64,000 nucleotides of DNA from Pleionea sp052032335 (GTDB lineage Bacteria; Pseudomonadota; Gammaproteobacteria; Enterobacterales; Kangiellaceae), in NCBI GenBank assembly GCA_052032335.1, contig JBPEWV010000179.1, forward strand, positions 1 to 64,000, in the 5' to 3' direction. Each line of letters opens with the position of its first letter. Positions within the stretch are counted from its first letter, which is position 1. Positions 8,033-16,100 of this stretch are shown here, piece after piece. The notes below the pieces were generated by a model, which made no database searches, was not told the origin of the DNA, and was given only the letters and a program-made list of their open reading frames with translations. The translations under genes and the position numbers were made by a program.

Positions 8033-9202
8033 TTACTGACTGCGCTCAGACCCACCATTCGGTATATTAAAAATTGATCGTGCATTATCCGCCATCACCT
8101 TTTGTGCGTCATCAAAGGAATAACCAACACGCTCCAGGCTTTGCAGAATCAGGTCTTTGTAAGACTTTATATTTCCCGGGCTACCAGGGCCATCAGAACC
8201 ATAAATAATTCGGTCGACAATGTTAGCGCGCTTCGCTCGAAGAAAAATGCCGTCCATTAACTGTCCATCAGGATCGTTGCGAGTGGAACCAAGGGCTGAA
8301 ATTTCGATATAGACATTTCTGTACTTTTCCGCAAGCGCAAAGGCTTCATTAATTTTGCCATAACCTTCTTGATTTGCATCATTGCCAGCGTGACCTAAAA
8401 CAAAGGTCACATCCGGATATTGCTTGAGCGCGTCTTCCAGGTAGACCGGGTCAAAAGTGCGAAGCACGTAGTCTAATTCATCATCCTCAAAGTCGGATAC
8501 TTTTCGCAATGGACTGGTGCCAACATGGTGATAAACGGGCTTATCAAACTCTCTGGCAACATCGTAAATGGCATAATAGTCAGTCGCATCGAAGGGTGTT
8601 AATGTGTGAGCAAAAGCGAGTTTAATGCCGACCACTTTCGGGTGCGCTAAAGCGGCTTCCAGATTAGCCAACTGTTCCGTTTTTGCCTCATTCCAGTCAG
8701 TCACATTGATGCTCGCCAAGCCATAAAAAAATGTTTCACCGTTAACGCTGTTACGCGAATCATCCAGATACCCCAGTAAGTCTTCGTTGGGCTCGATTCC
8801 CCAGGTTTCTGGTGCGTATGTTGCGAACAAGATACAGTTATTGGCTGACGCTTTTCGGCACTCGTTTTTTATTCCGATAAATGCACCATAAGGGTTCAGC
8901 TGAAATGATGAGAAAAAACGCAATAAAGGCACCTTAATAAAATCCGGCAAGTTCACTGGAAAAACACTCTTAACAAATTCCTTTCCTTTTGGGCCGAGTT
9001 TATCGTAGCTTCCGGGGTGCAAATGGACATCGACAATATCGATTGGGTTATCAGCGTAGAAGCTGCGATGATCCTCCCAATCATGAACGGTTCGATTAAA
9101 ACTATTGAGGTCCGGCACCTCTTCTAGTGGCGTATGAGCATAAAGACAGCTAGTTCCTAATATCGCAATACTGCATGCGAAGATGGTTAATACGTTTCTC
9201 AT
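8033..9202 (-). CDS. Secreted amidohydrolase-family (TIM-barrel metal-dependent) hydrolase
   Basis: A 389-residue protein with a signal peptide (residues 1-22) and an amidohydrolase-2-like barrel. Metal ligands can be read off: H60-x-H62 in VDVHLHPG, a His in YHHVGTSP, a His in VLGHAGND and an Asp in YGSDGPG. The family hydrolyses or decarboxylates a wide range of substrates; nothing here points to one. Export is less common in this family, most members being cytoplasmic. The context (DUF924 upstream on the same strand, c-di-GMP gene convergent) does not help. It is probably transcribed alone. Confidence 0.8.
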   Translation of the reverse strand: MRNVLTIFACSIAILGTSCLYAHTPLEEVPDLNSFNRTVHDWEDHRSFYADNPIDIVDVHLHPGSYDKLGPKGKEFVKSVFPVNLPDFIKVPLLRFFSSFQLNPYGAFIGIKNECRKASANNCILFATYAPETWGIEPNEDLLGYLDDSRNSVNGETFFYGLASINVTDWNEAKTEQLANLEAALAHPKVVGIKLAFAHTLTPFDATDYYAIYDVAREFDKPVYHHVGTSPLRKVSDFEDDELDYVLRTFDPVYLEDALKQYPDVTFVLGHAGNDANQEGYGKINEAFALAEKYRNVYIEISALGSTRNDPDGQLMDGIFLRAKRANIVDRIIYGSDGPGSPGNIKSYKDLILQSLERVGYSFDDAQKVMADNARSIFNIPNGGSERSQ

Positions 9203-9542
9203 CGGCGTGGCCCCCTTTCGACGGTTTAATTAGCTTTTATTAAACAACCGCAAAGCGAGAACAAATTCAACCGAGAACAAACTTAGGTAAGCCTTTTGAC
9301 ACTTATCAAAAAAGTCTTGCGACTTTTTAAACAGTGGCAACAGCCTGTTTTGAGATAGTAGGCTTTGTGGCAGTTTGAGGACTTGTGGCGGTGAGAATAT
9401 TATTAAGAACTTAAAAACAAAAAAGCGGGTAATGAGCAGCACGTTTATCAATGTACTCTCGAATCAATAGGCAGCGCGTTCATAACTATGTAAAATCAAT
9501 GAAACACACTGTCAATGAATCACTTAAGTGTAACAGTACACC
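9203..9542. other. Intergenic region, 340 bp, with two inverted repeats
   Basis: No convincing gene. Bases 9309-9316 and 9321-9328 (AAAAAGTC / GACTTTTT, loop TTGC) form a perfect 8-bp AT-rich hairpin. AAACAG (9329-9334) pairs with CTGTTT (9345-9350) directly beside it. The first hairpin could act as a terminator after the DUF924 gene. A 73-codon minus ORF over this stretch has no ribosome-binding site or family resemblance and I do not call it. Confidence 0.4.
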
Positions 9543-10082
9543 TTAGAACGAACTTCCAGGTTCTTGCAGAAATATCACCTCGTCTTCGGTCGACTCTCTG
9601 CCTAAGATTCTATTTCGATGCGGATAGCGGCCAAACCGGTCGATAATGGCTTTGTGTTTAAGCTCGTAATCGAGGTTTCCTTCTAGTCCCAGGCTTTGAA
9701 ACAACTTCACCGCTTCAACATGAATCACTTTTGACTCACTGTGCATGTAGGGCATGTATAGAAATAACCGCTCTTGTTGCTCAAGTGCTTGATCGTCCTG
9801 CGCTCGAATGGCCTCCTGACTCAGCGCCAGAGCCATCCCATCGAACAAAAACGATTTCGCATCACCGCGGTAAATATTTCGCGAAAACTGGTCCAGAACA
9901 ATCACTTCGGCCAAGCGTCCCAGTGGTGACTGTCGCCACTCAAACAACTCGCCCAAAGTCGCCGCCGTATGAATGTGACCAAATCGTTCGGTGATTTCGC
10001 TATCAAAGGCAGTGCTTTTTTTCCACCACTGGCTTGGCTCTATTTCTTTAAACCAGAAGTCGATGACCTGTGTATGCTCCAC
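9543..10082 (-). CDS. DUF924 family protein
   Basis: A 179-residue soluble protein covering a full DUF924 domain: the opening VIDFWFKEIEPSQWW, the core LGRLAEVIVLDQFSRNIYRG, and the end FGRYPHRNRILGR. The family is helical and TPR-like; I know of no established biochemical role. The start is GTG with an excellent ribosome-binding site (AGGAG, 6-base spacer). It begins 9 bp after the motB stop on the same strand, so it is probably the third gene of the motA-motB transcript. A link to motility is only positional. Confidence 0.85.
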   Translation of the reverse strand: MEHTQVIDFWFKEIEPSQWWKKSTAFDSEITERFGHIHTAATLGELFEWRQSPLGRLAEVIVLDQFSRNIYRGDAKSFLFDGMALALSQEAIRAQDDQALEQQERLFLYMPYMHSESKVIHVEAVKLFQSLGLEGNLDYELKHKAIIDRFGRYPHRNRILGRESTEDEVIFLQEPGSSF

Positions 10083-10091
10083 TCAAATCTC

Positions 10092-10949
10092 CTATTGATT
10101 AAACTGCCCGGCGGCCTCTTCGATAGCGTCTGAAATATTTTGCTTCAATACGATAATCGCAATTCGTCGATTGATCGGACTTTGCGGATTGCTTTTATCA
10201 AACAGCACTGAATCGGCAAAGCCTTCAACGCGTGATACTTTTTCATTTGGAATACCGCCGCGAACCAATGCGCGCCTTGCCGCGTTGGCGCGATCCGAAG
10301 AAAGTTCCCAATTGCCGTAGTTTCCCAGATCGAATGGCGTGGCATCGGTGTGACCTGTGATACTCAATTTGTTCGGCACTTTTTTTAGAACATCTGCCAG
10401 CCCGTAAAGAATGCGTCGTGAATAAACTTTTAACTCACTGCTGCCACTGTCGAACATTGGGCGTTTATCGCGATCGACGATTTGAATGCGCAAACCGTTC
10501 GGTGTAATGTCGATCATAATTTGATCTTTGAAGGCCGAAAAGGCCTCACTGGTTTGCACCAATTCTTCCAGTTGTTGTTGCAACTGTTCCAGACGCTTTC
10601 GTTCGTTCTCTTCGGCCAGTTCATCGATGGTTTTGTCATCCATCGTTTCTTCGTCAACCTTGGGCGCTTCAAGATTGATCACGGCGGCATCGGCACCGCC
10701 TTCACCGATGGGTACGTTATACGCACCGGGTGTTTCAGTGCTTCCAGCAGGATCATTAAAATACCCAGAAATCGCCTGCTTCTCTTCTTTGGTGGTGTTA
10801 CCCATCAACCAGAGCAACAGAAAGAAGGCCATCATCGCTGTCGCAAAATCGGCGAAGGCCACCTTCCAACTACCGCCATGAAAATCGTGTCGACCTTTCT
10901 TAACCTTTTTAACGATAATGGGTTGTGTGTTGACTTCTGCCGGATCCAT
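10092..10949 (-). CDS. motB: Flagellar stator protein MotB
   Basis: A 285-residue MotB. The single TM helix (about residues 28-50) carries the plug-proximal motif FADFATAMMAF with the ion-binding Asp at D34. An extended linker follows, then an OmpA-like peptidoglycan-binding domain (about 150-270) with ITGHTDATPF and NWELSSDRA. It anchors the stator to the cell wall and, with MotA, carries the ions that drive flagellar rotation. The gene starts 6 bp after motA. No other flagellar gene lies in the window. Proton versus sodium coupling cannot be settled from sequence alone. Confidence 0.95.
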   Translation of the reverse strand: MDPAEVNTQPIIVKKVKKGRHDFHGGSWKVAFADFATAMMAFFLLLWLMGNTTKEEKQAISGYFNDPAGSTETPGAYNVPIGEGGADAAVINLEAPKVDEETMDDKTIDELAEENERKRLEQLQQQLEELVQTSEAFSAFKDQIMIDITPNGLRIQIVDRDKRPMFDSGSSELKVYSRRILYGLADVLKKVPNKLSITGHTDATPFDLGNYGNWELSSDRANAARRALVRGGIPNEKVSRVEGFADSVLFDKSNPQSPINRRIAIIVLKQNISDAIEEAAGQFNQ

Positions 10950-10955
10950 AACCCT

Positions 10956-11807
10956 TTACCGACCTCTTACTCTTTGTTCCAACTCTTCAAAAGATGGTCG
11001 CACTTTGCTGTACAGGGTTTTGCGACCGAATTCGACGGCAACCTGAGGCGGTACGCCGTTCATGGTTGCGATAATACACGCTTTAATGCATTCGAAAAAT
11101 TTACTGTCTTCAGCGGCGCGGTGTTCCAAAGCTTGAGACACCGGGCCGACAAATCCATAGGCCAGAATAATCCCCAGAAAGGTGCCCACCAATGCCGCTG
11201 CGACGTGCACGCCTATCTCTTCTGGTGGGCCGCCCAGCGACTGCATGGTAATCACAATACCCAAAACAGCTGCCACAATACCAAAACCCGGCAATGCATC
11301 GGCCACCCGACCCAACGCCATACTGGGGGCCACTTCTTCGTGATGGTGGGTGTCGAGTTCGGTTTCCATCAAATTTTCAAGCTCATATGCGGTCATATCG
11401 CCGATAATCATTAACCTTAAGTAATCACAGATAAATTCGATGGCTTTATGATTTTTTCGTATCAACGGATACTTATTGAAAATATTGCTGTCACGTGGCG
11501 ATTCGATGTGCGACTCGATGGCAATAAGCCCTTCTTTACGCATAATGTTAAACAGGTCATACAGCATGGCCAGCAATTCCAGATAAACAAACTTGCTGTA
11601 AGGTGAACCAGTGAGTAACGATGGTATTTTGCGGAACACATCAAGAGTCACCTTAACCGGATTGGCAATCACAAACGCACCAAGGGCAGCGCCTCCAATT
11701 ATGATCAACTCGAACGGTTGCCATAACGCCAGTAATTGCCCATGTGATAGAACATAGCCCCCCAAAACCGCTGCAATGACAATCAGAGCGCCAATCAGCA
11801 ATGGCAT
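10956..11807 (-). CDS. motA: Flagellar stator protein MotA
   Basis: A 283-residue MotA with four membrane segments (about residues 2-22, 33-52, 170-192 and 202-222). The two prolines needed for torque generation in E. coli are visible in the third and fourth segments (LPGFGIVAAVLG and GFVGPVSQ). A large cytoplasmic loop lies between segments 2 and 3. The ATG follows AGGAG with a 7-base spacer. It is first in the motA-motB-DUF924 unit and divergent from psd. I looked for a sigma-28 promoter in the 151-bp upstream gap and did not see one. Confidence 0.95.
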   Translation of the reverse strand: MPLLIGALIVIAAVLGGYVLSHGQLLALWQPFELIIIGGAALGAFVIANPVKVTLDVFRKIPSLLTGSPYSKFVYLELLAMLYDLFNIMRKEGLIAIESHIESPRDSNIFNKYPLIRKNHKAIEFICDYLRLMIIGDMTAYELENLMETELDTHHHEEVAPSMALGRVADALPGFGIVAAVLGIVITMQSLGGPPEEIGVHVAAALVGTFLGIILAYGFVGPVSQALEHRAAEDSKFFECIKACIIATMNGVPPQVAVEFGRKTLYSKVRPSFEELEQRVRGR

Positions 11808-11958
11808 TCAAACTCTCCTGTGAATTATTTTTACTTTTCAAGTCACTGAATTAACTATAGATTATCTGACGCTCTTCGCGAGTCAGGGGGTAAAAAAATG
11901 GTTAAAATGAACCAGCTAGGTTAAAATTCACGCCTTTTGAGTAATTCAGACGTCGACC

Positions 11959-12819
11959 ATGAGCTTTTTTGATCAAATCAAGACCCTTCCGCAGTACTTA
12001 ATTCCGCAGCACGGCTTGTCCGTTCTCGCGGGTAAACTGGCGGATAAAAAGAACATCCCTTTTAAAGACTGGGTAATTAAAACCTTCGCCAATCACTACA
12101 AAGTCGACATGTCGATTGCGGTTGAGCCCGATCTCACCCAATACGACACCTTTAACGATTTTTTCACCCGTGCAATTCGGCCTGAAACCCGACCAATTTG
12201 CGAAGAAGCCGACACCCTCGCCTGTCCGGTCGATGGTGCCGTCAGCCAGTTTGGAAAAATAACCGGCGGCGATATCATCCAGGCCAAAGGTCACAGCTAT
12301 ACAGTGGACGATTTACTCGGTGGAGATAAAGAATTGGGGGCACAATTTGAAGATGGCGAATTTATAACCATCTATTTATCACCACGCGATTACCACCGTT
12401 ACCACATGCCCATCGATGGAAAATTAACCCGCATGATTCACGTGCCAGGAAAACTGTTCAGCGTAAATCCGCTAACCGCACGTACGGTACCAAGACTGTT
12501 CGCACGAAATGAACGCGTCGTTGCGATGTTCGATACCGATTTTGGCCCAATGGCTTATGTAGCCGTCGGCGCGACAATCGTAGGGAGTATGGAAATGGTC
12601 TGGTCGGGTGTTGTTACACCTCCCACTATTAAAGATGTTTCTGAAACCCATTACGCTGATGGCGAGATCGCTTTAAAAAAAGGAGACGAAGTCGGGCGTT
12701 TTCGATTGGGTTCGACGGTTATTATGTTGCTGCCCAAAGGCAACTATACTTGGGACCCGTCCATTAAAAACGAAGCCGCCACTCGACTGGGCCAACCCAT
12801 GTTGAAGCGCAACACTTAA
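11959..12819 (+). CDS. psd: Phosphatidylserine decarboxylase proenzyme
   Basis: A 286-residue Psd. It decarboxylates phosphatidylserine to phosphatidylethanolamine at the inner membrane. The self-cleavage motif LGST is at residues 250-253, Ser252 becoming the pyruvoyl group of the alpha chain. Other conserved stretches are YLSPRDYHRYHMP (active-site His) and GKLFSVNP. Length matches the bacterial short form. It is divergent from motA and monocistronic. No clear terminator follows. Confidence 0.96.
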   Translation: MSFFDQIKTLPQYLIPQHGLSVLAGKLADKKNIPFKDWVIKTFANHYKVDMSIAVEPDLTQYDTFNDFFTRAIRPETRPICEEADTLACPVDGAVSQFGKITGGDIIQAKGHSYTVDDLLGGDKELGAQFEDGEFITIYLSPRDYHRYHMPIDGKLTRMIHVPGKLFSVNPLTARTVPRLFARNERVVAMFDTDFGPMAYVAVGATIVGSMEMVWSGVVTPPTIKDVSETHYADGEIALKKGDEVGRFRLGSTVIMLLPKGNYTWDPSIKNEAATRLGQPMLKRNT

Positions 12820-13038
12820 TCGCGTTTTTTCTTTGAGCTCGCGGCACAATATATTTCGTACCAGCGATGCTCAAAGAACCACTCTATTGGTTAATCGCCC
12901 TGAAAGTTTCTATGAAAAATATTTGATTTTAATTGTCAATATCGGTCACATATCCTACCTGCACTGCAACAAAGAAATCATCTGCACTAAACAAACCGCT
13001 GAATTGGTCACAGTTTTGAAAGTATCTCAAATGAAAAA

Positions 13039-13068
13039 TTGACTTAAAGGTTGTATCTCCCTAATTAT
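13039..13068 (+). promoter_or_regulatory. Candidate sigma-70 promoter of the GH16-DHOR gene
   Basis: TTGACT (13039-13044) and AATTAT (13063-13068) are 18 bases apart. The -10 runs straight into the operator at 13068-13081, the usual geometry for repression at the start site. Confidence 0.35.
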
Positions 13069-13081
13069 GTAAGCGCTTTCA
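13068..13081. promoter_or_regulatory. LacI/CcpA-type operator
   Basis: TGTAAGCGCTTTCA is a near-perfect 14-bp palindrome with the central CG of LacI-family operators. It fits the classical cre pattern TGNAANCGNWNNCA at every position. In Gammaproteobacteria sites of this shape are used by LacI-family repressors of sugar and polysaccharide genes. Here it overlaps the inferred transcription start of a secreted beta-glucanase. The regulator is not in the window. Confidence 0.6.
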
Positions 13082-13084
13082 TAA

Positions 13085-13098
13085 AGTGCAAATGCACT
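13085..13098. promoter_or_regulatory. Second palindrome downstream of the operator
   Basis: AGTGCA-AA-TGCACT is a perfect 14-bp inverted repeat beginning four bases after the LacI-type operator. It may be a second regulator site or a small hairpin at the 5' end of the leader. No family assignment. Confidence 0.35.
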
Positions 13099-13181
13099 CT
13101 TTTAAAATCGATAAATGAATCAAAATAAACCTGAGCCGGTAGTCGTTGAAAGAACTGTTCAGCAACAAAAGGGGATTTCAC

Positions 13182-16100
13182 ATGAGTGTTCTAAAATGCT
13201 TTCCTACCGCTCAGTTTCTCATAGCGCCGTTCATCGTTGGAGCGTCATTAAGCCTTCACGCCGATATCAACAACCCAGACATCGGTCCATTAATTTTTGA
13301 GGACAACTTCGACACTTTAAACCCACAGTACTGGACACCCAATTCAGGAAATGGATGCCAGTATGGCGCTGATTTATGTGGCTGGGGAAACCAGGAACTG
13401 CAGTGGTATCACGAAAACAATTTATCGATTGAATCGGTTCCAGGTAATCCGGGTAATAACGCGCTGGTACTGACCGCCAAACGTGAAACCGTTGAGCAAA
13501 ATCAATTTACGTCAGGCAAAGTCGATTCCGAAGGGAAAGTCGCCGTCCAATACGGTTTAATCGAAATCCGTATGCGCGTTCCCAATTTAGAGACTGGTCT
13601 ATGGCCCGCCGCCTGGATGTTGGGTACCAGCACCGCCAGTTGGCCCGCCAAAGGTGAAATCGATATGATGGAAATGGGACACCGGGCACAGACACGTACA
13701 GAAAGCGGCCATCCTGATGCTGCGATTAATAATTACGTGGGCGCCAATGCAATCTTTTATTCGGAAGACGCCTGCGTTCCCGCAAACCCAACGTGTGCTG
13801 CGAGCAGCGCCTGGCAGAACGACAATACCTACGTTGCTGATACGCCGCTCAGCGATCGTTTTGTAACCTATCGAACCTACTGGACCGATACCCATTTGCG
13901 TTTCACCATTATTGATAACGGTGTCGAAGTTGATTTGTACGACACCCCTTTTGAATTTTCCGATCAAACTGAAGAATTTCAAAATCCGTTTTATTTATTG
14001 TTAAATCTTGCCGTTGGCGGTAACTTAACCGACGCAGCAATACCATCTGACATCACCGCACCATTACCCGGAAAAATGTACATCGATTACGTACGCGTGT
14101 ATCAAATCGATGGAATGGGCGAAGTGTTTATCGGCAATACTGAAACACCGGAACAGGGTACCTTTGGTGTTTTCACCGATTTAACACCAACCAATGGCGA
14201 TTTGGTTCTTGGTGAAACCGGAGATCTTTACGTTTGGAACCAAAACTCACTTTCTGAAGGAAATACAGCTCCTTTTGAAGGCGACAAAGTGATTGCCTGG
14301 AACTATCAACAACCGGGCGACTGGTTCGGAGCCGGCTTCCAATCACGACAACCCTCAGACATGAGTTTGTTTGCCGATGGACAGTTGCGCTTTGGTATAA
14401 AAATTCCTTCCGATGTCAGCTTTAAAATTGGTATCGCCGATACTTTCACCAATCAAAACTGGATTGAGTTTCCTGCGTTTGAAAATAAATACGGATTGGT
14501 TCGCGACGGCAACTGGAGTGACGTAACCATTCCGATAAACGATTTACGAGGTGATCTGATTGCGCTGCAATCGCTACAAAGTCATTTTCAAATTGCCAGT
14601 GTCGATGGATCTCATCCCACACAAAACTTTGAATTAGCATTAGATAATATTGTATGGGAAGGTGGTGGAACAATCGATCCGGACTCTGATAACGATGGTG
14701 TAGCCGATAGTCTCGATCAATGTCCGGATACTCCCGCTAATACCGAGGTGGATAATGTGGGTTGCCCACTTCCGGTAACCGCCGAAAACATCCATATTGA
14801 AGCGGAAGATTACACCAGTTTTTTCGATACAACGCCCGGCAATGCCGGAGGTGCTTATCGCACCGACAATGTTGATATCGAAAGAACCAGCGATTCGGGC
14901 AATGGGTTTAATGTTGGCTGGACCGCACAAGGCGAGTGGCTTGAATACCAGTTTGACGCTATCGAAGGAAGTTATGAATTCCAAGCACGCGTTGCTTCAC
15001 TTCCCGGAAACGCCAATTATCAAGTCGTTGTCAACGACTCACAAATTCAGAGTGCTTCAGTCAACACGACACACGGCTGGCAAAACTTTATCACTCAAAC
15101 ATTAGGTAACGTCTCGCTAAATAACGGAACGAATAAACTACGCATCAATATAGTCGGTGGAGAGTTTAATCTTAACTGGATTCACCTAAAACCGATCGTG
15201 GATACTACCGACTCGGATAACGACGGTGTTACTGACAATCTCGATCAATGCCCAGATACACCATTCAACACCAACGTAGATGCCAATGGGTGTCCGCTGA
15301 TGGATACCAGCAGCGTCACACTCGAAGCGGAAGACTACGCCAACTATTTTGATACAACAGCTGGCAATACAGGCGGCGCTTATCGCAATGATGATGTGGA
15401 TATTGAATCCACTCAAGATGGCAATGGTGGCTTTAATGTGGGTTGGACTGCACCCGGCGAATGGCTTGAATATTCCGTGTATTTAAATGCCGGCACTTAC
15501 GCCTTAACTTCGCGCGTTGCATCACTGCCCGGTAATGCCCAATACACCGTCACACTGAATGGACAATCAGTTGGCACTGAAAACGTTGTTTCAACCGGTG
15601 GTTGGCAAACCTACATTGAACAATCCTTTTCGCCAATTTCCGTCGAGAGCGGTAATCACACCCTTCGCATCACCTTTGACAGCGGAGAAATGAATTTAAA
15701 CTGGTTGACTCTGTCAACGGAAACCGTTTCCGATAGCGACAACGATGGCGTACCCGATAGTCTCGATCACTGCGCCGGGACGCCACCGGATACCCAAGTC
15801 GATAACAACGGCTGTGCCATTGTCCTCGACACTTACGGAATCACAGATATTCAATCATCCAGTCTGGAGTTTTATGTTCAAAATAATGGTTGGGCGATTG
15901 TTCACTATCAAATTAATAACAGCAACCAACTCAATGTCACCATGAACACTGTCGCCGGTGAAAATCGATTGAGAATAGAAAACTTGAACGCAGGCGATCA
16001 AATCACTTATAGCTTTACCTATTGGGACAGTGAAGAAAACGCGGCGTTTGATTCGGAGGTTTCAACCTATACTCACGCGGGTGATAGTTCAGATGATTCG

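Larger units (their letters stand above)
12820..13181. other. Intergenic control region upstream of the GH16-DHOR gene, 362 bp
   Basis: A spacer between psd and the large glucanase gene. The last 140 bases hold a candidate promoter, a CcpA/LacI-type operator and a second palindrome (listed separately), giving an inferred leader of about 100 bases. A 69-codon plus-strand ORF at 12833-13042 lacks a ribosome-binding site and family resemblance and is not called. Confidence 0.5.

Noticed and set aside
9230..9451. 73-codon minus-strand ORF
   Set aside because: No ribosome-binding site, Phe/Leu/Lys-rich random-looking composition, and it covers two inverted repeats.
11808..11958. Sigma-28 flagellar promoter before motA
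   Set aside because: Searched for TAAA-N15-GCCGATAA-like elements and found none in the 151-bp gap.
12833..13042. 69-codon plus-strand ORF after psd
   Set aside because: No ribosome-binding site and no family resemblance; its end runs into the promoter and operator of the glucanase gene.
13146..13181. TTG start adding 12 residues to the glucanase
   Set aside because: The ATG at 13182 has AAGGGG at correct distance and begins a proper signal peptide.
14446..14984. Minus-strand ORFs inside the glucanase gene
   Set aside because: Long antisense frames are expected in this codon usage; none has a ribosome-binding site or family resemblance.
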